DNA of 64,000 nt from Pseudomonas fulva (GCF_015680705.1 NZ_JADNYP010000003.1:1-64000); one strand, 5' to 3'; counted from the stretch's first letter, positions 10,269 to 20,158 are shown. The notes: a model not told the origin generated them from the sequence alone. Made by a program: numbers and translations.

Positions 10269-11747
10269 ATGTTTGGTTCCAACGACGACAAAAAAGCGCC
10301 GGCCGAGGCTGGCCAGAAGAAAGGCCTGTTCAGCTGGTTTCGCAAGAAGCCGCAGCCCCCTGTCGCCGAACAGCCTCAAGAAGCGCCCGAGTCGGTAGAG
10401 GCGCACGTTCCCGCGGAAACGGAACGCGTAGCGTCGACCGCGGCACAGTCGCCTGCGTCGCTCGACGAGGCTCCGCTGGCACCACCGCAGGCACCTGGCG
10501 CGGCCATGCCGGCGCATATCGACCCGGACGAACCACCCACCGGCAGCCTGGTGCTCCCGGTCGCCGAAGAGCCGGTGGCGCTGGTGCCCGACCTCGAGCC
10601 ACAGACGCCGCCGGCGATTCCCGAGCGCTCACCGTCCGCGCCAGCAGCACCGCACCCCGCCACGCAAACCCCGCCAGCGGCCGCCGCGCACAGCCATAGC
10701 CAAGTCGAGCCGGCTGTGCCTGCGCCCTTGGATGTGCCGCCGGCCGAAGCCGAGGCCGCGCAGCCCGAACCTGTCGATGAGCCGGCCGCCGCGCCGGCCC
10801 GAGCCGAGGAAGTCAAGACCGGCTTCTTCGCTCGCCTGAAGCAGGGTCTGAGCAAGACCAGCGCCAGCATTGGCGAAGGCATGGCCAGCCTGTTCCTCGG
10901 CCGCAAGGCCATCGATGACGAGTTGCTCGACGAGATCGAGACGCGCCTGCTCACCGCCGATGTCGGCGTCGAAGCGACATCGCTGATCGTTCGCAACCTG
11001 ACCCAGAAGGTCGCGCGCAAGCAGCTCGCCGATGCCGATGCATTGTACAAGTCGTTGCAGGGCGAGCTGGCCGACCTGCTGCGTCCGGTCGAGCGCCCGT
11101 TGCAGATCCAGTCCCAGGGCAAGCCCTTCGTGATCCTGGTCGTGGGGGTCAACGGCGCCGGCAAGACCACCACCATCGGCAAGCTCGCCAAGAAGCTGCA
11201 GCTCGAGGGTAAGAAGGTCATGCTCGCCGCTGGCGATACCTTCCGTGCCGCGGCGGTCGAGCAGTTGCAGGTGTGGGGCGAGCGCAACCGGATCCCGGTC
11301 ATCGCCCAGCACACCGGAGCCGATTCGGCCTCGGTGATCTTCGACGCCGTGCAAGCCGCCAAGGCTCGCAACATCGATGTGCTGATCGCCGATACGGCCG
11401 GTCGGCTGCACACCAAGGACAACCTGATGGAGGAGCTGAAGAAGGTCCGGCGGGTGATTGGCAAGCTCGATGCGGATGCCCCGCATGAGGTCCTGCTGGT
11501 GCTCGATGCCGGCACTGGCCAGAATGCCATCAACCAGGCCAAGCATTTCAACCAGAGCGTCGAGCTGACCGGCCTGGCGCTGACCAAGCTGGACGGCACG
11601 GCCAAGGGCGGGGTGATCTTCGCCCTGGCCAAGCAGTTCGGCCTGCCGATCCGCTTCATCGGCGTCGGCGAAGGCATCGACGACCTGCGGACCTTCGAAG
11701 CCGAGCCCTTCGTCAAGGCTCTGTTCGCCGAGCGGGAGCATTCATGA
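10269..11747 (+). CDS. ftsY: signal recognition particle receptor FtsY
   Basis: A 492-residue SRP receptor GTPase that brings ribosomes translating membrane proteins to SecYEG. Residues about 1-185 form an acidic Ala/Pro/Glu-rich A domain of low complexity. The NG domain follows, with GVNGAGKTTT at about 292-301 (P-loop), DTAGR and TKLDGTAKGG. The final LRTFEAEPFVKALF is the family end. The stop overlaps the ftsE start by 4 bases (ATGA), so ftsY-ftsE-ftsX are coupled. The long A domain is usual for pseudomonads. Confidence 0.98.
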   Translation: MFGSNDDKKAPAEAGQKKGLFSWFRKKPQPPVAEQPQEAPESVEAHVPAETERVASTAAQSPASLDEAPLAPPQAPGAAMPAHIDPDEPPTGSLVLPVAEEPVALVPDLEPQTPPAIPERSPSAPAAPHPATQTPPAAAAHSHSQVEPAVPAPLDVPPAEAEAAQPEPVDEPAAAPARAEEVKTGFFARLKQGLSKTSASIGEGMASLFLGRKAIDDELLDEIETRLLTADVGVEATSLIVRNLTQKVARKQLADADALYKSLQGELADLLRPVERPLQIQSQGKPFVILVVGVNGAGKTTTIGKLAKKLQLEGKKVMLAAGDTFRAAAVEQLQVWGERNRIPVIAQHTGADSASVIFDAVQAAKARNIDVLIADTAGRLHTKDNLMEELKKVRRVIGKLDADAPHEVLLVLDAGTGQNAINQAKHFNQSVELTGLALTKLDGTAKGGVIFALAKQFGLPIRFIGVGEGIDDLRTFEAEPFVKALFAEREHS

Positions 11748-12415
11748 TCCGATTCGAGCAGGTCGCCAAGCGCTACCCAAACGGCCATGTCGGCCTGCAT
11801 GAGTTGAGCTTCCGCGCGCGACGCGGCGAATTCCTGTTCGTGACAGGCCATTCCGGCGCCGGCAAGAGCACCCTGCTGCGGCTGCTGCTGGCCATGGAGC
11901 GGCCGACCAGCGGCAAGTTGCTGTTGGCCGGGCAGGACCTGGGTCAGATCACCAATGCGCAGATTCCCTTCCTGCGTCGCCAGATCGGCGTGGTGTTCCA
12001 GAATCACCAGCTGCTGTTCGATCGCACCGTGTTCAACAACATCGCGCTGCCGCTGCAGATCCTCGGCCTGTCCAGGGAGGAGATCGCCAAGCGCGTGGAC
12101 TCGGCCCTGGAGCGCGTGGCTCTGGGCGACAAGGGCGAGCTGTTCCCCGCCGATCTCTCCACCGGCCAGCAACAGCGCGTCGGCATCGCCCGGGCCATCG
12201 TGCACCAGCCGGCCTTGCTGCTGGCCGATGAGCCGACCGGCAACCTCGATCCGCGGCTGGCTGCCGAGATCATGGGTGTCTTCGAGGACATCAACAGGCT
12301 CGGCACCACGGTGCTGATCGCCAGTCACGACCTGGCCCTGATCGCTCGCATGCGTCATCGCATGCTGACCTTGCAACGTGGTCGCCTGATCGGCGACGGG
12401 GAGGCGGGCCAATGA
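11744..12415 (+). CDS. ftsE: cell division ABC transporter ATPase FtsE
   Basis: A 223-residue ABC ATPase that works with FtsX to activate periplasmic murein hydrolases at the septum. Walker A is [11 protein letters not shown] (about 36-46), the signature is [13 protein letters not shown] (a variant of LSGGQ), and Walker B is [12 protein letters not shown]. The N-terminus [15 protein letters not shown] is typical of FtsE. Both ends overlap neighbours by 4 bases. Confidence 0.98.
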   Translation: MIRFEQVAKRYPNGHVGLHELSFRARRGEFLFVTGHSGAGKSTLLRLLLAMERPTSGKLLLAGQDLGQITNAQIPFLRRQIGVVFQNHQLLFDRTVFNNIALPLQILGLSREEIAKRVDSALERVALGDKGELFPADLSTGQQQRVGIARAIVHQPALLLADEPTGNLDPRLAAEIMGVFEDINRLGTTVLIASHDLALIARMRHRMLTLQRGRLIGDGEAGQ

Positions 12416-13437
12416 GCGCTGCACGCACGCCGAAAGTTTCCGAACGGGTCGCGCCCAAGGCCGCCGACCCCCAACCAGGACGCAAGCGAGGCAACGCCGA
12501 CGACGACGGACCCGGCCTGCGCGCCCTGTTGCGCGCCTGGCTCGAGAGCCATCGTGCGAGCCTGGCTGACAGCCTGCGCCGGCTCGGCAAGCAACCGATC
12601 GGCAGCTTCTTCACCTGCCTGGTGATGGCAGTGGCCTTGAGCATGCCCATGGGCTTGTCGCTGCTGCTCAAGAACGTCGAGCGTCTCGGCGGTTCCTGGC
12701 AGCGCGCAGCGCAGATCTCGCTGTATCTGGAGCTCGATGCGGGCAGCCGCGAAGGCGAGGCGCTACGCGATGAAATCAAGGCCATGCCTGGCGTGCTGGA
12801 GGCTCAGTACATCAGCCGGGAGCAGGCGCTGGACGAGTTCCAGCAGCAGTCGGGGCTTGGCGAAGCCTTGCGCGAACTGCCAGAGAACCCGCTGCCCGGC
12901 GTAGTGGTGGTGACGCCGACCGAAGTCGACAAGCCGGCACTCGAAGCCCTGCGTCAGCGTCTGGCGGAACTGCCGCGCGTGGATGTCGCGCAGCTGGACC
13001 TGGTCTGGGTAGAACGCCTGGCGGCGATTCTCAAGCTCGGCGATCGGTTCGTGTTCGGCCTGGCGGTGCTGCTCATATCCGCGCTGCTGCTGGTCATTGG
13101 CAACACGATTCGCCTACACATCGAGAACCGGCGTGTCGAGATCGAGGTGATCAAGCTGGTAGGCGGTACCGACAGCTATGTCCGGCGCCCGTTTCTCTAC
13201 ATGGGCGCCTTGTATGGCCTGGGCGCCGGCGTGCTGGCCTGGGGTATCCTGGCGTTCGCCCTGGACTGGCTGAACGACGCCGTCGTCGGCCTGTCGGACC
13301 TGTATGGCAGTGATTTCGCCCTGGCAGGTGTACCAGCATCGGATGGACTTTCACTCTTGATAGGTGCTGTACTGTTAGGGTATATCGGTGCGTGGATCGC
13401 AGTGGCTCGTCACTTGAACGAGCTGGCGCCCCGCTAA
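12412..13437 (+). CDS. ftsX: cell division ABC transporter permease FtsX
   Basis: A 341-residue FtsX. It has a cytoplasmic N-terminal tail of about 60 residues and a first membrane span near residue 65-85 (FFTCLVMAVALSMPMGLSLLL). A periplasmic loop of about 130 residues carries the FtsX extracellular domain (ISLYLELDAGS, MPGVLEAQYISREQALDEF), and three C-terminal spans follow. The NTIRLHIENRRVEIEVIKLVG motif before the last spans is the ABC permease coupling region. It closes the ftsYEX operon. Confidence 0.97.
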   Translation: MSAARTPKVSERVAPKAADPQPGRKRGNADDDGPGLRALLRAWLESHRASLADSLRRLGKQPIGSFFTCLVMAVALSMPMGLSLLLKNVERLGGSWQRAAQISLYLELDAGSREGEALRDEIKAMPGVLEAQYISREQALDEFQQQSGLGEALRELPENPLPGVVVVTPTEVDKPALEALRQRLAELPRVDVAQLDLVWVERLAAILKLGDRFVFGLAVLLISALLLVIGNTIRLHIENRRVEIEVIKLVGGTDSYVRRPFLYMGALYGLGAGVLAWGILAFALDWLNDAVVGLSDLYGSDFALAGVPASDGLSLLIGAVLLGYIGAWIAVARHLNELAPR

Positions 13438-13446
13438 TGTTTCCCG

Positions 13447-13506
13447 GCCAACATTAAGCCTTTTTCACGACCGGAACTTGCCTGCCAGGTTCCGGTCAAT
13501 GTTGGC
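13447..13506. other. long two-part stem in the ftsX-rpoH gap
   Basis: Two perfect stems are stacked on the 3' side. The outer one is GCCAACATT (13447-13455) with AATGTTGGC (13498-13506). The inner one is GACCGGAAC (13469-13477) with GTTCCGGTC (13489-13497), closing an 11-base loop. The 3' arms are contiguous, while 13 bases (13456-13468, including TTTTT) bulge on the 5' side. It starts 10 bases after the ftsX stop and ends 42 bases before the rpoH ATG. It has no T-run after it, so it looks more like an RNA leader or mRNA-end structure than a simple terminator. Confidence 0.6.
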
Positions 13507-13548
13507 GGTGCCTATTGAGCACGAATTCAGTGAGTCGGAGGTTCTTGA

Positions 13549-14403
13549 ATGACCACTTCGTTGCAACCTGCCCATGCCCTGGTGCCCGGTGCGAACCTGG
13601 AAGCCTACGTGCATACGGTCAACAGCATTCCGCTGCTGTCTGTCGAGCAGGAGCGTGAACTGGCCGAGCGTCTCTATTACCAGCAGGATCTCGAAGCCGC
13701 TCGGCAGATGGTGATGGCGCACCTGCGTTTCGTCGTCCACATCGCTCGCAGCTATGCCGGCTACGGACTGGCCCAGGCCGACCTGATCCAGGAGGGCAAC
13801 GTCGGCCTGATGAAGGCCGTCAAGCGCTTCAACCCGGAGATGGGCGTGCGCCTGGTGTCCTTTGCCGTGCACTGGATCAAGGCGGAAATCCACGAGTTCA
13901 TCCTGCGCAACTGGCGTATCGTCAAGGTGGCGACCACCAAGGCTCAGCGCAAGCTGTTCTTCAACCTGCGCAGCCAGAAGAAGCGCCTGGCCTGGCTGAA
14001 CAACGACGAAGTCCATCGCGTGGCCGAGAGCCTCGGTGTCGAGCCGCGCGAAGTGCGCGAGATGGAAAGCCGTCTGGGTGGCCAGGACATGGCTTTCGAC
14101 CCGGCCGCCGAAGCCGATGACGACAGTGCTTTCCAGTCGCCTGCACACTACCTGGAAGACCATCGCTACGATCCGGCCAGGCAGCTCGAGGACGCGGACT
14201 GGAGCGACAACTCCACCAGCAACCTGCACGAAGCCCTGAACGGGCTTGACGAGCGTAGCCGGGACATTCTCTACCAGCGCTGGCTGGCCGAGGAAAAGGC
14301 CACCTTGCATGAGCTGGCGGAAAAGTACAGCGTATCGGCGGAGCGTATCCGCCAGCTGGAAAAGAATGCCATGAACAAGGTCAAGGCGCTGATCGCCGCC
14401 TGA
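13549..14403 (+). CDS. rpoH: heat shock sigma factor RpoH (sigma-32)
   Basis: A 284-residue sigma-32. Region 2 includes [32 protein letters not shown] and [19 protein letters not shown]. The RpoH box [14 protein letters not shown] at about 131-144 is diagnostic and separates it from RpoD and RpoS. Region 4 ends with [23 protein letters not shown]. It directs RNA polymerase to chaperone and protease genes after heat stress. GGAGG at 13537-13541 serves as ribosome site. It lies 111 bases after ftsX, and the gap holds the two-part stem described separately. Confidence 0.98.
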   Translation: MTTSLQPAHALVPGANLEAYVHTVNSIPLLSVEQERELAERLYYQQDLEAARQMVMAHLRFVVHIARSYAGYGLAQADLIQEGNVGLMKAVKRFNPEMGVRLVSFAVHWIKAEIHEFILRNWRIVKVATTKAQRKLFFNLRSQKKRLAWLNNDEVHRVAESLGVEPREVREMESRLGGQDMAFDPAAEADDDSAFQSPAHYLEDHRYDPARQLEDADWSDNSTSNLHEALNGLDERSRDILYQRWLAEEKATLHELAEKYSVSAERIRQLEKNAMNKVKALIAA

Positions 14404-14421
14404 TCCCGCGCAGCGTCCAAG

Positions 14422-14460
14422 GCGGGGCAAGTCGGCGAGCCGGCTTGCCCCGCAGTCTTT
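14422..14460. terminator. terminator between convergent rpoH and mtgA
   Basis: A perfect 10-base stem, GCGGGGCAAG (14422-14431) with CTTGCCCCGC (14444-14453), follows the rpoH stop by 18 bases and is followed by AGTCTTT. mtgA converges from the right, so it may serve both genes. Confidence 0.7.
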
Positions 14461-14497
14461 CAGGGCTGCTTTACCGCCACCGCCTACCTCGTGCGCG

Positions 14498-15205
14498 CTA
14501 TTGCCGAGGCCTATCCAGTTGCATCAGGTAGCCATGGCCGCCCAGCTGGCTCATCTGCCGCCGGATCCAGCTTGCCCGGCTGGCCACGTAGGTGCTTGGC
14601 CGGCTGGCGCTCCAGCGGAGCGGGCTAGGCAGCACGGCAGCCAGCTGGCTGGCCTGCTGGCGACTCAGGCGGCTGGCATCCACGCCGAAATGGTAGCGCG
14701 CCGCCGCTTGTGCGCCGAACACGCCAGGACCCCACTCCGCGCTGTTGAGGTAGACCTCGAGGATCCGCTGCTTGGACCAGAACAGTTCGATCAAGGCGGT
14801 GAACCAGGCTTCCAGGCCCTTGCGCAGCCAGCTGCGGCCCGACCAGAGGAACAGGTTCTTGGCCACTTGCTGGGTCAGCGTGCTGGCACCGCGCAGATTG
14901 CCGCCTGTCTCGTTGTGTGCCAGGGCGGCCTGGATGGCCGGGATGTCGAAGCCCCAGTGATGGGCGAACTTCTGGTCCTCGCCAGCGATCACCGCCACCT
15001 TCAGGTCGTCGGCGATGTCTTCCCAGGGCGCCCAGTCACGCTGCAGGTCGATGCTTTCATCGGCGAACCAGGACTGTACCTTGCGCTCGACCATCAGCGC
15101 GGTGCCAGGCGGTGGCACCCAGCGCAGCAGCAGTACCAGCACGAGGCTGCCCGCGGCGAACCAGAGCAGTGCATGGACAAGTCGGCGAACGAGGGATGAC
15201 AACAT
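14498..15205 (-). CDS. mtgA: monofunctional peptidoglycan glycosyltransferase
   Basis: A 235-residue family GT51 enzyme that polymerises lipid II into glycan strands without a transpeptidase domain. One N-terminal membrane anchor (ALLWFAAGSLVLVLLLRWVP) is followed by the GT51 motifs EDQKFAHHWGFD (catalytic Glu), GGNLRGASTLTQQVAKNLFL and RKGLEAWFTALIE, then KQRILEVYLNSAEWG. The ATG at 15205 is chosen because it gives the membrane anchor directly. It converges with rpoH and is divergent from the DUF423 gene. Confidence 0.96.
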   Translation of the reverse strand: MLSSLVRRLVHALLWFAAGSLVLVLLLRWVPPPGTALMVERKVQSWFADESIDLQRDWAPWEDIADDLKVAVIAGEDQKFAHHWGFDIPAIQAALAHNETGGNLRGASTLTQQVAKNLFLWSGRSWLRKGLEAWFTALIELFWSKQRILEVYLNSAEWGPGVFGAQAAARYHFGVDASRLSRQQASQLAAVLPSPLRWSASRPSTYVASRASWIRRQMSQLGGHGYLMQLDRPRQ

Positions 15206-15269
15206 GGCAATGGCTTGGCCGGGCTGATGGAACGGGCCATTATACAGACCCCTCTGGAGGAGTCCTCCC

Positions 15270-15641
15270 ATGCTTCGCAGCTTCCTGATGCTTGCCGCGT
15301 TCTTCGGTTTCACCGGTGTCGCCCTTGGTGCCTTCGCCGCCCATGGCCTCAAGGGCCGGTTGACGACGGACTACCTGGCCATCTTCCAGACCGGCGTCAC
15401 CTACCAATTGGTCCATGCCCTGGCCCTGCTGGGCGTGGCGGTGCTGTCGGCGCACCTGCCAGGCCGGCTGGTCGGCTGGGCCGGCGCCCTGTTCGTGCTG
15501 GGCATCGTGCTGTTCTCCGGCAGCCTGTACCTGCTGACCCTGAGCGGCCTGGGCCGGCTCGGCATCATCACGCCGGTGGGCGGGCTGTGCTTGCTGGCCG
15601 GCTGGCTGTGCCTCGGCCTGGCGGCCTGGCGCCTGGGCTGA
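15270..15641 (+). CDS. DUF423 family membrane protein
   Basis: A 123-residue protein with about four membrane spans and the family start MLRSFLMLAAFFGFTGVALGAFAAHGL, including the AHGLK motif that defines DUF423 (YgdD-type) proteins. The C-terminal half has GRLGIITPVGGL. Function is unknown; the family is small inner-membrane proteins. GGAGGAG at 15256-15262 is a strong ribosome site. It is followed by a 97-base gap holding a promoter candidate for thiS. Confidence 0.85.
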   Translation: MLRSFLMLAAFFGFTGVALGAFAAHGLKGRLTTDYLAIFQTGVTYQLVHALALLGVAVLSAHLPGRLVGWAGALFVLGIVLFSGSLYLLTLSGLGRLGIITPVGGLCLLAGWLCLGLAAWRLG

Positions 15642-15678
15642 AACCGTCGTCAGCCTGGACGAATGGTGGCCGGTACCC

Positions 15679-15708
15679 TTGGGTTCGGGTCCTGATCGGG
15701 GCTAGAAT
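15679..15708 (+). promoter_or_regulatory. candidate promoter of thiS-thiG-trmB
   Basis: TTGGGT (15679-15684), an 18-base spacer, then TAGAAT (15703-15708), 30 bases before the thiS ATG. The -10 matches TATAAT at 5 of 6; the -35 is weak. No TPP riboswitch-like sequence is visible in this short leader. Confidence 0.4.
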
Positions 15709-15738
15709 GCCGACCCCAAACAACCGTGGTGGCCGCCC

Positions 15739-15939
15739 ATGCGCATTCAACTGAACGGTGAACCTTACGAAGTGCCCGACGGCGAAACGGTCGCGGCCCT
15801 GCTTGGCCGGCTCGACCTGACGGGCCGGCGAGTGGCAGTGGAGCTGAACATGGACATCGTGCCGCGTAGCCAGCATCCACAGACCCTGCTCAATGACGGC
15901 GACCAGGTCGAAATCGTGCATGCCATCGGTGGTGGCTGA
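15739..15939 (+). CDS. thiS: sulfur carrier protein ThiS
   Basis: A 66-residue ubiquitin-fold sulfur carrier: [20 protein letters not shown], then a C-terminus ending HAIGGG. The terminal Gly-Gly is adenylated and converted to a thiocarboxylate that gives sulfur to ThiG for thiazole synthesis. It lies 50 bases before thiG on the same strand. Confidence 0.95.
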   Translation: MRIQLNGEPYEVPDGETVAALLGRLDLTGRRVAVELNMDIVPRSQHPQTLLNDGDQVEIVHAIGGG

Positions 15940-15989
15940 GCACCCGACGATCAACTCCAAGCCCTTGCAACCTTTCCAGAGGAACAACG

Positions 15990-16784
15990 ATGAGCAACGC
16001 TCGTAGCGACAAGCCTTTAGCCCTGGCCGGGCGCACGTTCCAGTCGCGCCTGCTGGTAGGCACCGGCAAGTACCGTGACATGGAAGAGACGCGCCTGGCC
16101 ATCGAGGCTTCCGGTGCCGAGATCGTCACCGTTGCCGTGCGCCGGACCAACATCGGCCAGAATCCGGACGAGCCGAACCTGCTCGATGTCCTGCCGCCGG
16201 AGCGCTATACCATCCTGCCGAACACGGCCGGCTGCTATGACGCGAGCGAAGCGGTGCGCACCTGCCGCCTGGCGCGCGAGCTGCTCGATGGACACAACCT
16301 GGTGAAGCTGGAGGTTCTGGCTGACCAGAAGACCCTGTTCCCGAACGTCATCGAGACCCTCAAGGCCGCCGAGGTGCTGGTCAAGGATGGTTTCGACGTG
16401 ATGGTCTACACCAGCGACGACCCGATCATCGCCCGCCAGCTGGCCGAAGCCGGCTGCATCGCGGTGATGCCGCTCGCTGGCCTGATCGGCACCGGCCTGG
16501 GTATCTGCAACCCTTACAACCTGCAGATCATCCTCGAGGAGTCCAAGGTGCCCGTGCTGGTCGACGCAGGCGTCGGCACGGCTTCCGACGCCACCATCGC
16601 CATGGAGATGGGCTGTGAAGCGGTGCTGATGAACTCGGCCATCGCCCATGCCCAGCAACCGGTCATGATGGCAGAAGCCATGAAGCATGCCATCGTCGCG
16701 GGTCGTCTGGCATACCTGGCCGGACGCATGCCGAAGAAACTCTACGCCAGCGCCTCCTCGCCGCTGGAAGGTCTGATCAAGTAA
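15990..16784 (+). CDS. thiG: thiazole synthase ThiG
   Basis: A 264-residue TIM-barrel enzyme that joins deoxyxylulose phosphate, dehydroglycine and the ThiS thiocarboxylate to form the thiamine thiazole. Motifs include RLLVGTGKY near residue 20, [21 protein letters not shown] (the Schiff-base Lys), [13 protein letters not shown] and [14 protein letters not shown]. The ATG at 15990 is preceded by AGAGGAAC. trmB follows after 9 bases. Confidence 0.97.
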   Translation: MSNARSDKPLALAGRTFQSRLLVGTGKYRDMEETRLAIEASGAEIVTVAVRRTNIGQNPDEPNLLDVLPPERYTILPNTAGCYDASEAVRTCRLARELLDGHNLVKLEVLADQKTLFPNVIETLKAAEVLVKDGFDVMVYTSDDPIIARQLAEAGCIAVMPLAGLIGTGLGICNPYNLQIILEESKVPVLVDAGVGTASDATIAMEMGCEAVLMNSAIAHAQQPVMMAEAMKHAIVAGRLAYLAGRMPKKLYASASSPLEGLIK

Positions 16785-16793
16785 GAGCCCCTG

Positions 16794-17516
16794 ATGACTG
16801 AATCGCAAGAAATGCCGATCCCTGCCGACGGCCAAGCGCGGCCCCAGCGTCGCATCAAGAGTTTCGTGATGCGTGCCGGGCGCATGACCGAAGGCCAGCA
16901 GCGCGGCCTGGAGCAGGGCGGCCCGCTGTACATCCTGCCGCTGGCCGACCAGCCGGTGGACTATGACCAGGTGTTCGGTCGCTCGGCGCCGCGTACCTTG
17001 GAGATCGGCTTCGGCATGGGGCATTCGCTGCTGGAAATGGCCGCGGCGGCCCCCGAGCAGGATTTCATTGGGGTGGAAGTCCATCGTCCAGGCGTCGGCG
17101 CGCTGCTCAACGGCGTCCTGACCCAGAGGCTGACGAACCTGCGCGTCTATGATTGCGACGCCATCGAGGTGCTCAATCGCTGCGTGGCAGACAATAGCCT
17201 CGATCGGCTGATGCTGTTCTTCCCCGATCCGTGGCACAAGGCACGCCACCACAAGCGCCGGATCGTCCAGCCAGCCTTTGCCGAACTGGTGCGCAGCAAG
17301 CTCAAGCCTGGCGGTGTCTTCCACATGGCGACCGACTGGGAGCCTTATGCCGAGCATATGCTCGAGGTGATGAAGGCCGCGCCCGGCTATCGCAACCTGG
17401 CCGCTGACGGCACCTATGTGCCACGACCCGAAGAGCGTCCGATCACCAAGTTCGAACGTCGCGGTGAACGGCTCGGCCATGGCGTGTGGGACCTGAAGTT
17501 CGAAAAGCTGGCCTGA
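16794..17516 (+). CDS. trmB: tRNA (guanine-46-N7)-methyltransferase TrmB
   Basis: A 240-residue SAM-dependent enzyme that makes m7G46 in tRNA. Recognised by [15 protein letters not shown] at the N-terminus, [15 protein letters not shown] (SAM motif), [19 protein letters not shown] (the family catalytic signature) and [20 protein letters not shown] at the end. It closes the thiS-thiG-trmB unit. Confidence 0.97.
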   Translation: MTESQEMPIPADGQARPQRRIKSFVMRAGRMTEGQQRGLEQGGPLYILPLADQPVDYDQVFGRSAPRTLEIGFGMGHSLLEMAAAAPEQDFIGVEVHRPGVGALLNGVLTQRLTNLRVYDCDAIEVLNRCVADNSLDRLMLFFPDPWHKARHHKRRIVQPAFAELVRSKLKPGGVFHMATDWEPYAEHMLEVMKAAPGYRNLAADGTYVPRPEERPITKFERRGERLGHGVWDLKFEKLA

Positions 17517-17519
17517 CAG

Positions 17520-17541
17520 GACCGGCCTGCCCGGGCCGGTC
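17520..17541. terminator. hairpin between convergent trmB and DUF3392 genes
   Basis: GACCGGCC (17520-17527) pairs perfectly with GGCCGGTC (17534-17541) around a 6-base loop, beginning 4 bases after the trmB stop. A T-run is lacking. The 75-base convergent gap makes a shared terminator plausible. Confidence 0.45.
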
Positions 17542-17591
17542 GCTGTACCGGCCTGGGCGAGCGCAGTGGAGCATGACTGCCTGCGCGGCAA

Positions 17592-17918
17592 TCAGCTCCG
17601 GCGATCGGCCACCACGCCGAGCAATACCAGCACCACCAGTAGCACGGGGGCCAGCGCATAGTTGTTGAACTGCGCCAGGCCTTTCTCTACCCAGGGCGTG
17701 GCATGGATCAGCGCGGCGCCACTGCCGACCAGCACCAGCGCGGCCATGGCGGGCACTCGCAACGCGCCTGTCAGGCTGCCGAGCCGCTGCTCCACCGTGG
17801 ACTTGATATCCGTACCGAACAGCACCAGGACGCAGCCCACCAGAGCCAGGGAAATTTCGGACAGGTTGCCGCGACTCCAGCGAGACACGTTCGAGAGCAG
17901 GTCCAGTACCAGATCCAT
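17592..17918 (-). CDS. DUF3392 family membrane protein
   Basis: A 108-residue protein with about three membrane spans. The starting segment MDLVLDLLSNVSRWSRGNLS and the motif FGTDIKSTVEQRLGSL in a loop match the DUF3392 family of small inner-membrane proteins of unknown function. It is the last gene of the leftward run, 9 bases after hemW. Confidence 0.75.
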   Translation of the reverse strand: MDLVLDLLSNVSRWSRGNLSEISLALVGCVLVLFGTDIKSTVEQRLGSLTGALRVPAMAALVLVGSGAALIHATPWVEKGLAQFNNYALAPVLLVVLVLLGVVADRRS

Positions 17919-17927
17919 GGGTCGTCC

Positions 17928-19112
17928 TCAGTTCAGGAAATACTGCAGCAGGTCGTTCAGAAACAATTGTCCGCGTGGCGTGGCCACCAGTCGATGCGGT
18001 TCGACCTGCAAAAGTCCCTTTCGTTCTGCCTCGCGCCGCGCGACGGCAAGCTGGGCCAGCGGCAGCCCGGTGCGGCGGGTGAACAGTTCGGCCTCGACGC
18101 CCTGGGTCAGGCGCAGGGCATTCATCAGGAATTCGAAGGGCAGTTCATCGGCCGGCAGGGATTTCTCGCCGGCCTTGCAAGGCTTGGCAGGATTGAGATA
18201 GTCCTTGGGCAGCCGGGTCTTCCAGGTCCGCAGGATGCGGCCGTCCAGATGGCTGAGCTTGCCGTGGGCGCCAGCGCCGATGCCGATGAAGTCGCCAAAA
18301 CTCCAATAGTTGAGATTGTGTCGGGCTGCCAGCCCAGGGCGAGCATAGGCCGAGACTTCGTATTGCGCGAACCCGTGGTCGGCGAGCAGGGCCTGGCCGG
18401 CCTCCTGAATATCCCAGAGGATGTCGTCTTCCGGCAGCTCCGGTGGCTGGCTCCAGAACACCGTGTTCGGCTCCAGCGTCAACTGGTACCAGGACAGATG
18501 GGTAGGCCCCAGGTCGATGGCGCGACGAAGATCGCCCAGCGCTTCGTCGAGCGACTGACCGGGCAGGCCGTGCATGAGGTCGAGATTGAAATTGTCGAAG
18601 CCGGCAGCGCGGGCCATGCTGGCGGCGCGTACGGCTTCGTCGCCACTGTGGATGCGGCCGAGGGCCTCGAGCTTGCCTTGCTCAAAGCTCTGCACGCCAA
18701 TCGACAGTCGGTTGATGCCCAACTGCCGGTACGCCTTGAACTTCTCCTGCTCGAAGGTTCCCGGGTTGGCCTCCAGGGTGATCTCGATGTCGGCGGCGAA
18801 CGCCACCCGCGCCTGCACGCCGGCGAGCAGGCGGCCGAGCGCGGCGGCGCTGAACAGGCTCGGCGTTCCGCCGCCGAAGAAGATCGATGACAGTGCGCGA
18901 CCCTGCACCGCCGGCAGCTCCTCTTCCAGATCGGCCAGCAATGCGTCCACATAAGCCTGCTCCGGCAGTTCAGGGCCGGCCGCGTGCGAATTGAAGTCGC
19001 AATAGGGACATTTGCGCACACACCATGGGATGTGGATGTACAGCGCCAATGGCGGCAGCTCAGGCAGCCCTGGCGACCCCGCCAACGGCCTGTCGGAGGT
19101 CGTTGCGATCAT
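17928..19112 (-). CDS. hemW: radical SAM heme chaperone HemW
   Basis: A 394-residue radical SAM protein. The cluster motif is [13 protein letters not shown] (CxxxCxxC plus the extra conserved residues of HemW) near residue 32. [10 protein letters not shown] binds SAM, and the C-terminal HemW region is [10 protein letters not shown]. It resembles the oxygen-independent coproporphyrinogen oxidase HemN but lacks its longer N-terminus, and family work shows it delivers heme to membrane proteins. Its start overlaps the rdgB stop (ATGA). Confidence 0.93.
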   Translation of the reverse strand: MIATTSDRPLAGSPGLPELPPLALYIHIPWCVRKCPYCDFNSHAAGPELPEQAYVDALLADLEEELPAVQGRALSSIFFGGGTPSLFSAAALGRLLAGVQARVAFAADIEITLEANPGTFEQEKFKAYRQLGINRLSIGVQSFEQGKLEALGRIHSGDEAVRAASMARAAGFDNFNLDLMHGLPGQSLDEALGDLRRAIDLGPTHLSWYQLTLEPNTVFWSQPPELPEDDILWDIQEAGQALLADHGFAQYEVSAYARPGLAARHNLNYWSFGDFIGIGAGAHGKLSHLDGRILRTWKTRLPKDYLNPAKPCKAGEKSLPADELPFEFLMNALRLTQGVEAELFTRRTGLPLAQLAVARREAERKGLLQVEPHRLVATPRGQLFLNDLLQYFLN

Positions 19113-19705
19113 GCCAGGCCCAGGCGCTGGCGCAGCACGGCCATGGCGCGAGCTCGATGACTGAGCTGGTTCTTGTCGGCTGGCGTCAGGTCGGCACTGG
19201 AACAGCCGCGTTCGGGCACCCAGAACAAGGGATCATAGCCAAAACCATGCTCGCCGCTGGCCTGGAACAGGATGCGTCCATGCCACAGGCCCTCGCAGAG
19301 GATCGGCAGTGGGTCATCGGCGTGCCGCACCAGTGCCAGTACACAGACGAACTGGGCGGTACGTCGTTCGCTCGGGACATCCTTCAAGGCGTCGAGCAGC
19401 TTGGCGTTGTTCGCCGCGTCCCCCTGGCCGTCGGCGTAGCGTGCCGAATAGATGCCTGGCGCGCCCTTGAGGTGGTCGACCGCCAGCCCGGAGTCGTCGG
19501 CCAGCGCCGGCAGGCCGGAAATGCGCGCGGCATTGCGTGCCTTGAGAATGGCGTTCTCGACGAACGACAAGCCGGTTTCCTCGGGTTCGACCTGGCTGAA
19601 TTCGCCGATCGAGCGCAGTTGCACGGACTCGCCGAGCATGGCTTGCAGTTCCTTGAGCTTGCCAGCGTTGTGGCTGGCCAATACGAGTTGTTGGAGATTC
19701 ATCAT
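19109..19705 (-). CDS. rdgB: dITP/XTP pyrophosphatase (RdgB/HAM1)
   Basis: A 198-residue nucleotide-pool cleaner that hydrolyses dITP, ITP and XTP to monophosphates. Motifs are [15 protein letters not shown] at the N-terminus, [26 protein letters not shown] and [12 protein letters not shown]. Two adjacent ATG codons (19705-19703 and 19702-19700) could start it. The first overlaps the upstream DUF4426 stop as ATGA and is chosen here. It overlaps hemW downstream. Confidence 0.96.
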   Translation of the reverse strand: MMNLQQLVLASHNAGKLKELQAMLGESVQLRSIGEFSQVEPEETGLSFVENAILKARNAARISGLPALADDSGLAVDHLKGAPGIYSARYADGQGDAANNAKLLDALKDVPSERRTAQFVCVLALVRHADDPLPILCEGLWHGRILFQASGEHGFGYDPLFWVPERGCSSADLTPADKNQLSHRARAMAVLRQRLGLA

Positions 19706-20136
19706 TCGCCTGGGAAGACTTCCTGGTTGAAACTGAGTGGATAGCGGCTGCCGCTGGCCTGGATGTCCAGATCGAACCTCAGGACCTGCGGCTGCTCGAT
19801 GTCGAACTGGGCCACATAGGACACCGCCCCATGGTCGCTGACCTGGCGGAAGGAAAGCGGCCTGGCGGTGGCGCCTGGCCTGCCGAGCGTGCCGCTGATC
19901 GTGGCCATGCTGGTCTTGCCGGCCTTGAGCACGGCGATCACCAGTACGCCTTGGTGGCGACTGCGCAGCACGCCATTGGCCATTGCCACTTCCGGCTGCA
20001 GCAAGCTGGAAGCGAAGGCATTGTAGTGGATCGTGACGTCGCCGAAGGCCTGGCTGCGCTGCGCACTGGCCGCATCGGCGACCACTGCTGGCAGGGCCAG
20101 GCACAGGCTCAGCAACAGGGAAGCCAGGCGATGCAT
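19702..20136 (-). CDS. exported DUF4426 protein
   Basis: A 144-residue protein with a signal peptide ([20 protein letters not shown], cleavage near DAASA). The mature part is a beta-rich DUF4426 domain with [18 protein letters not shown] and a C-terminus [13 protein letters not shown]. Function is unknown. It overlaps rdgB by 4 bases and follows metW after 22 bases, so it is part of the met-rdgB-hemW run. Confidence 0.8.
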   Translation of the reverse strand: MHRLASLLLSLCLALPAVVADAASAQRSQAFGDVTIHYNAFASSLLQPEVAMANGVLRSRHQGVLVIAVLKAGKTSMATISGTLGRPGATARPLSFRQVSDHGAVSYVAQFDIEQPQVLRFDLDIQASGSRYPLSFNQEVFPGE

Positions 20137-20158
20137 GGATGCGAACCTCCCGATCGGA

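Noticed and set aside
15642..15738. TPP riboswitch before thiS
   Set aside because: The gap is 97 bases and contains a promoter-like pair; no thi-box sequence (CUGAGA / ACCUGAU type) is present.
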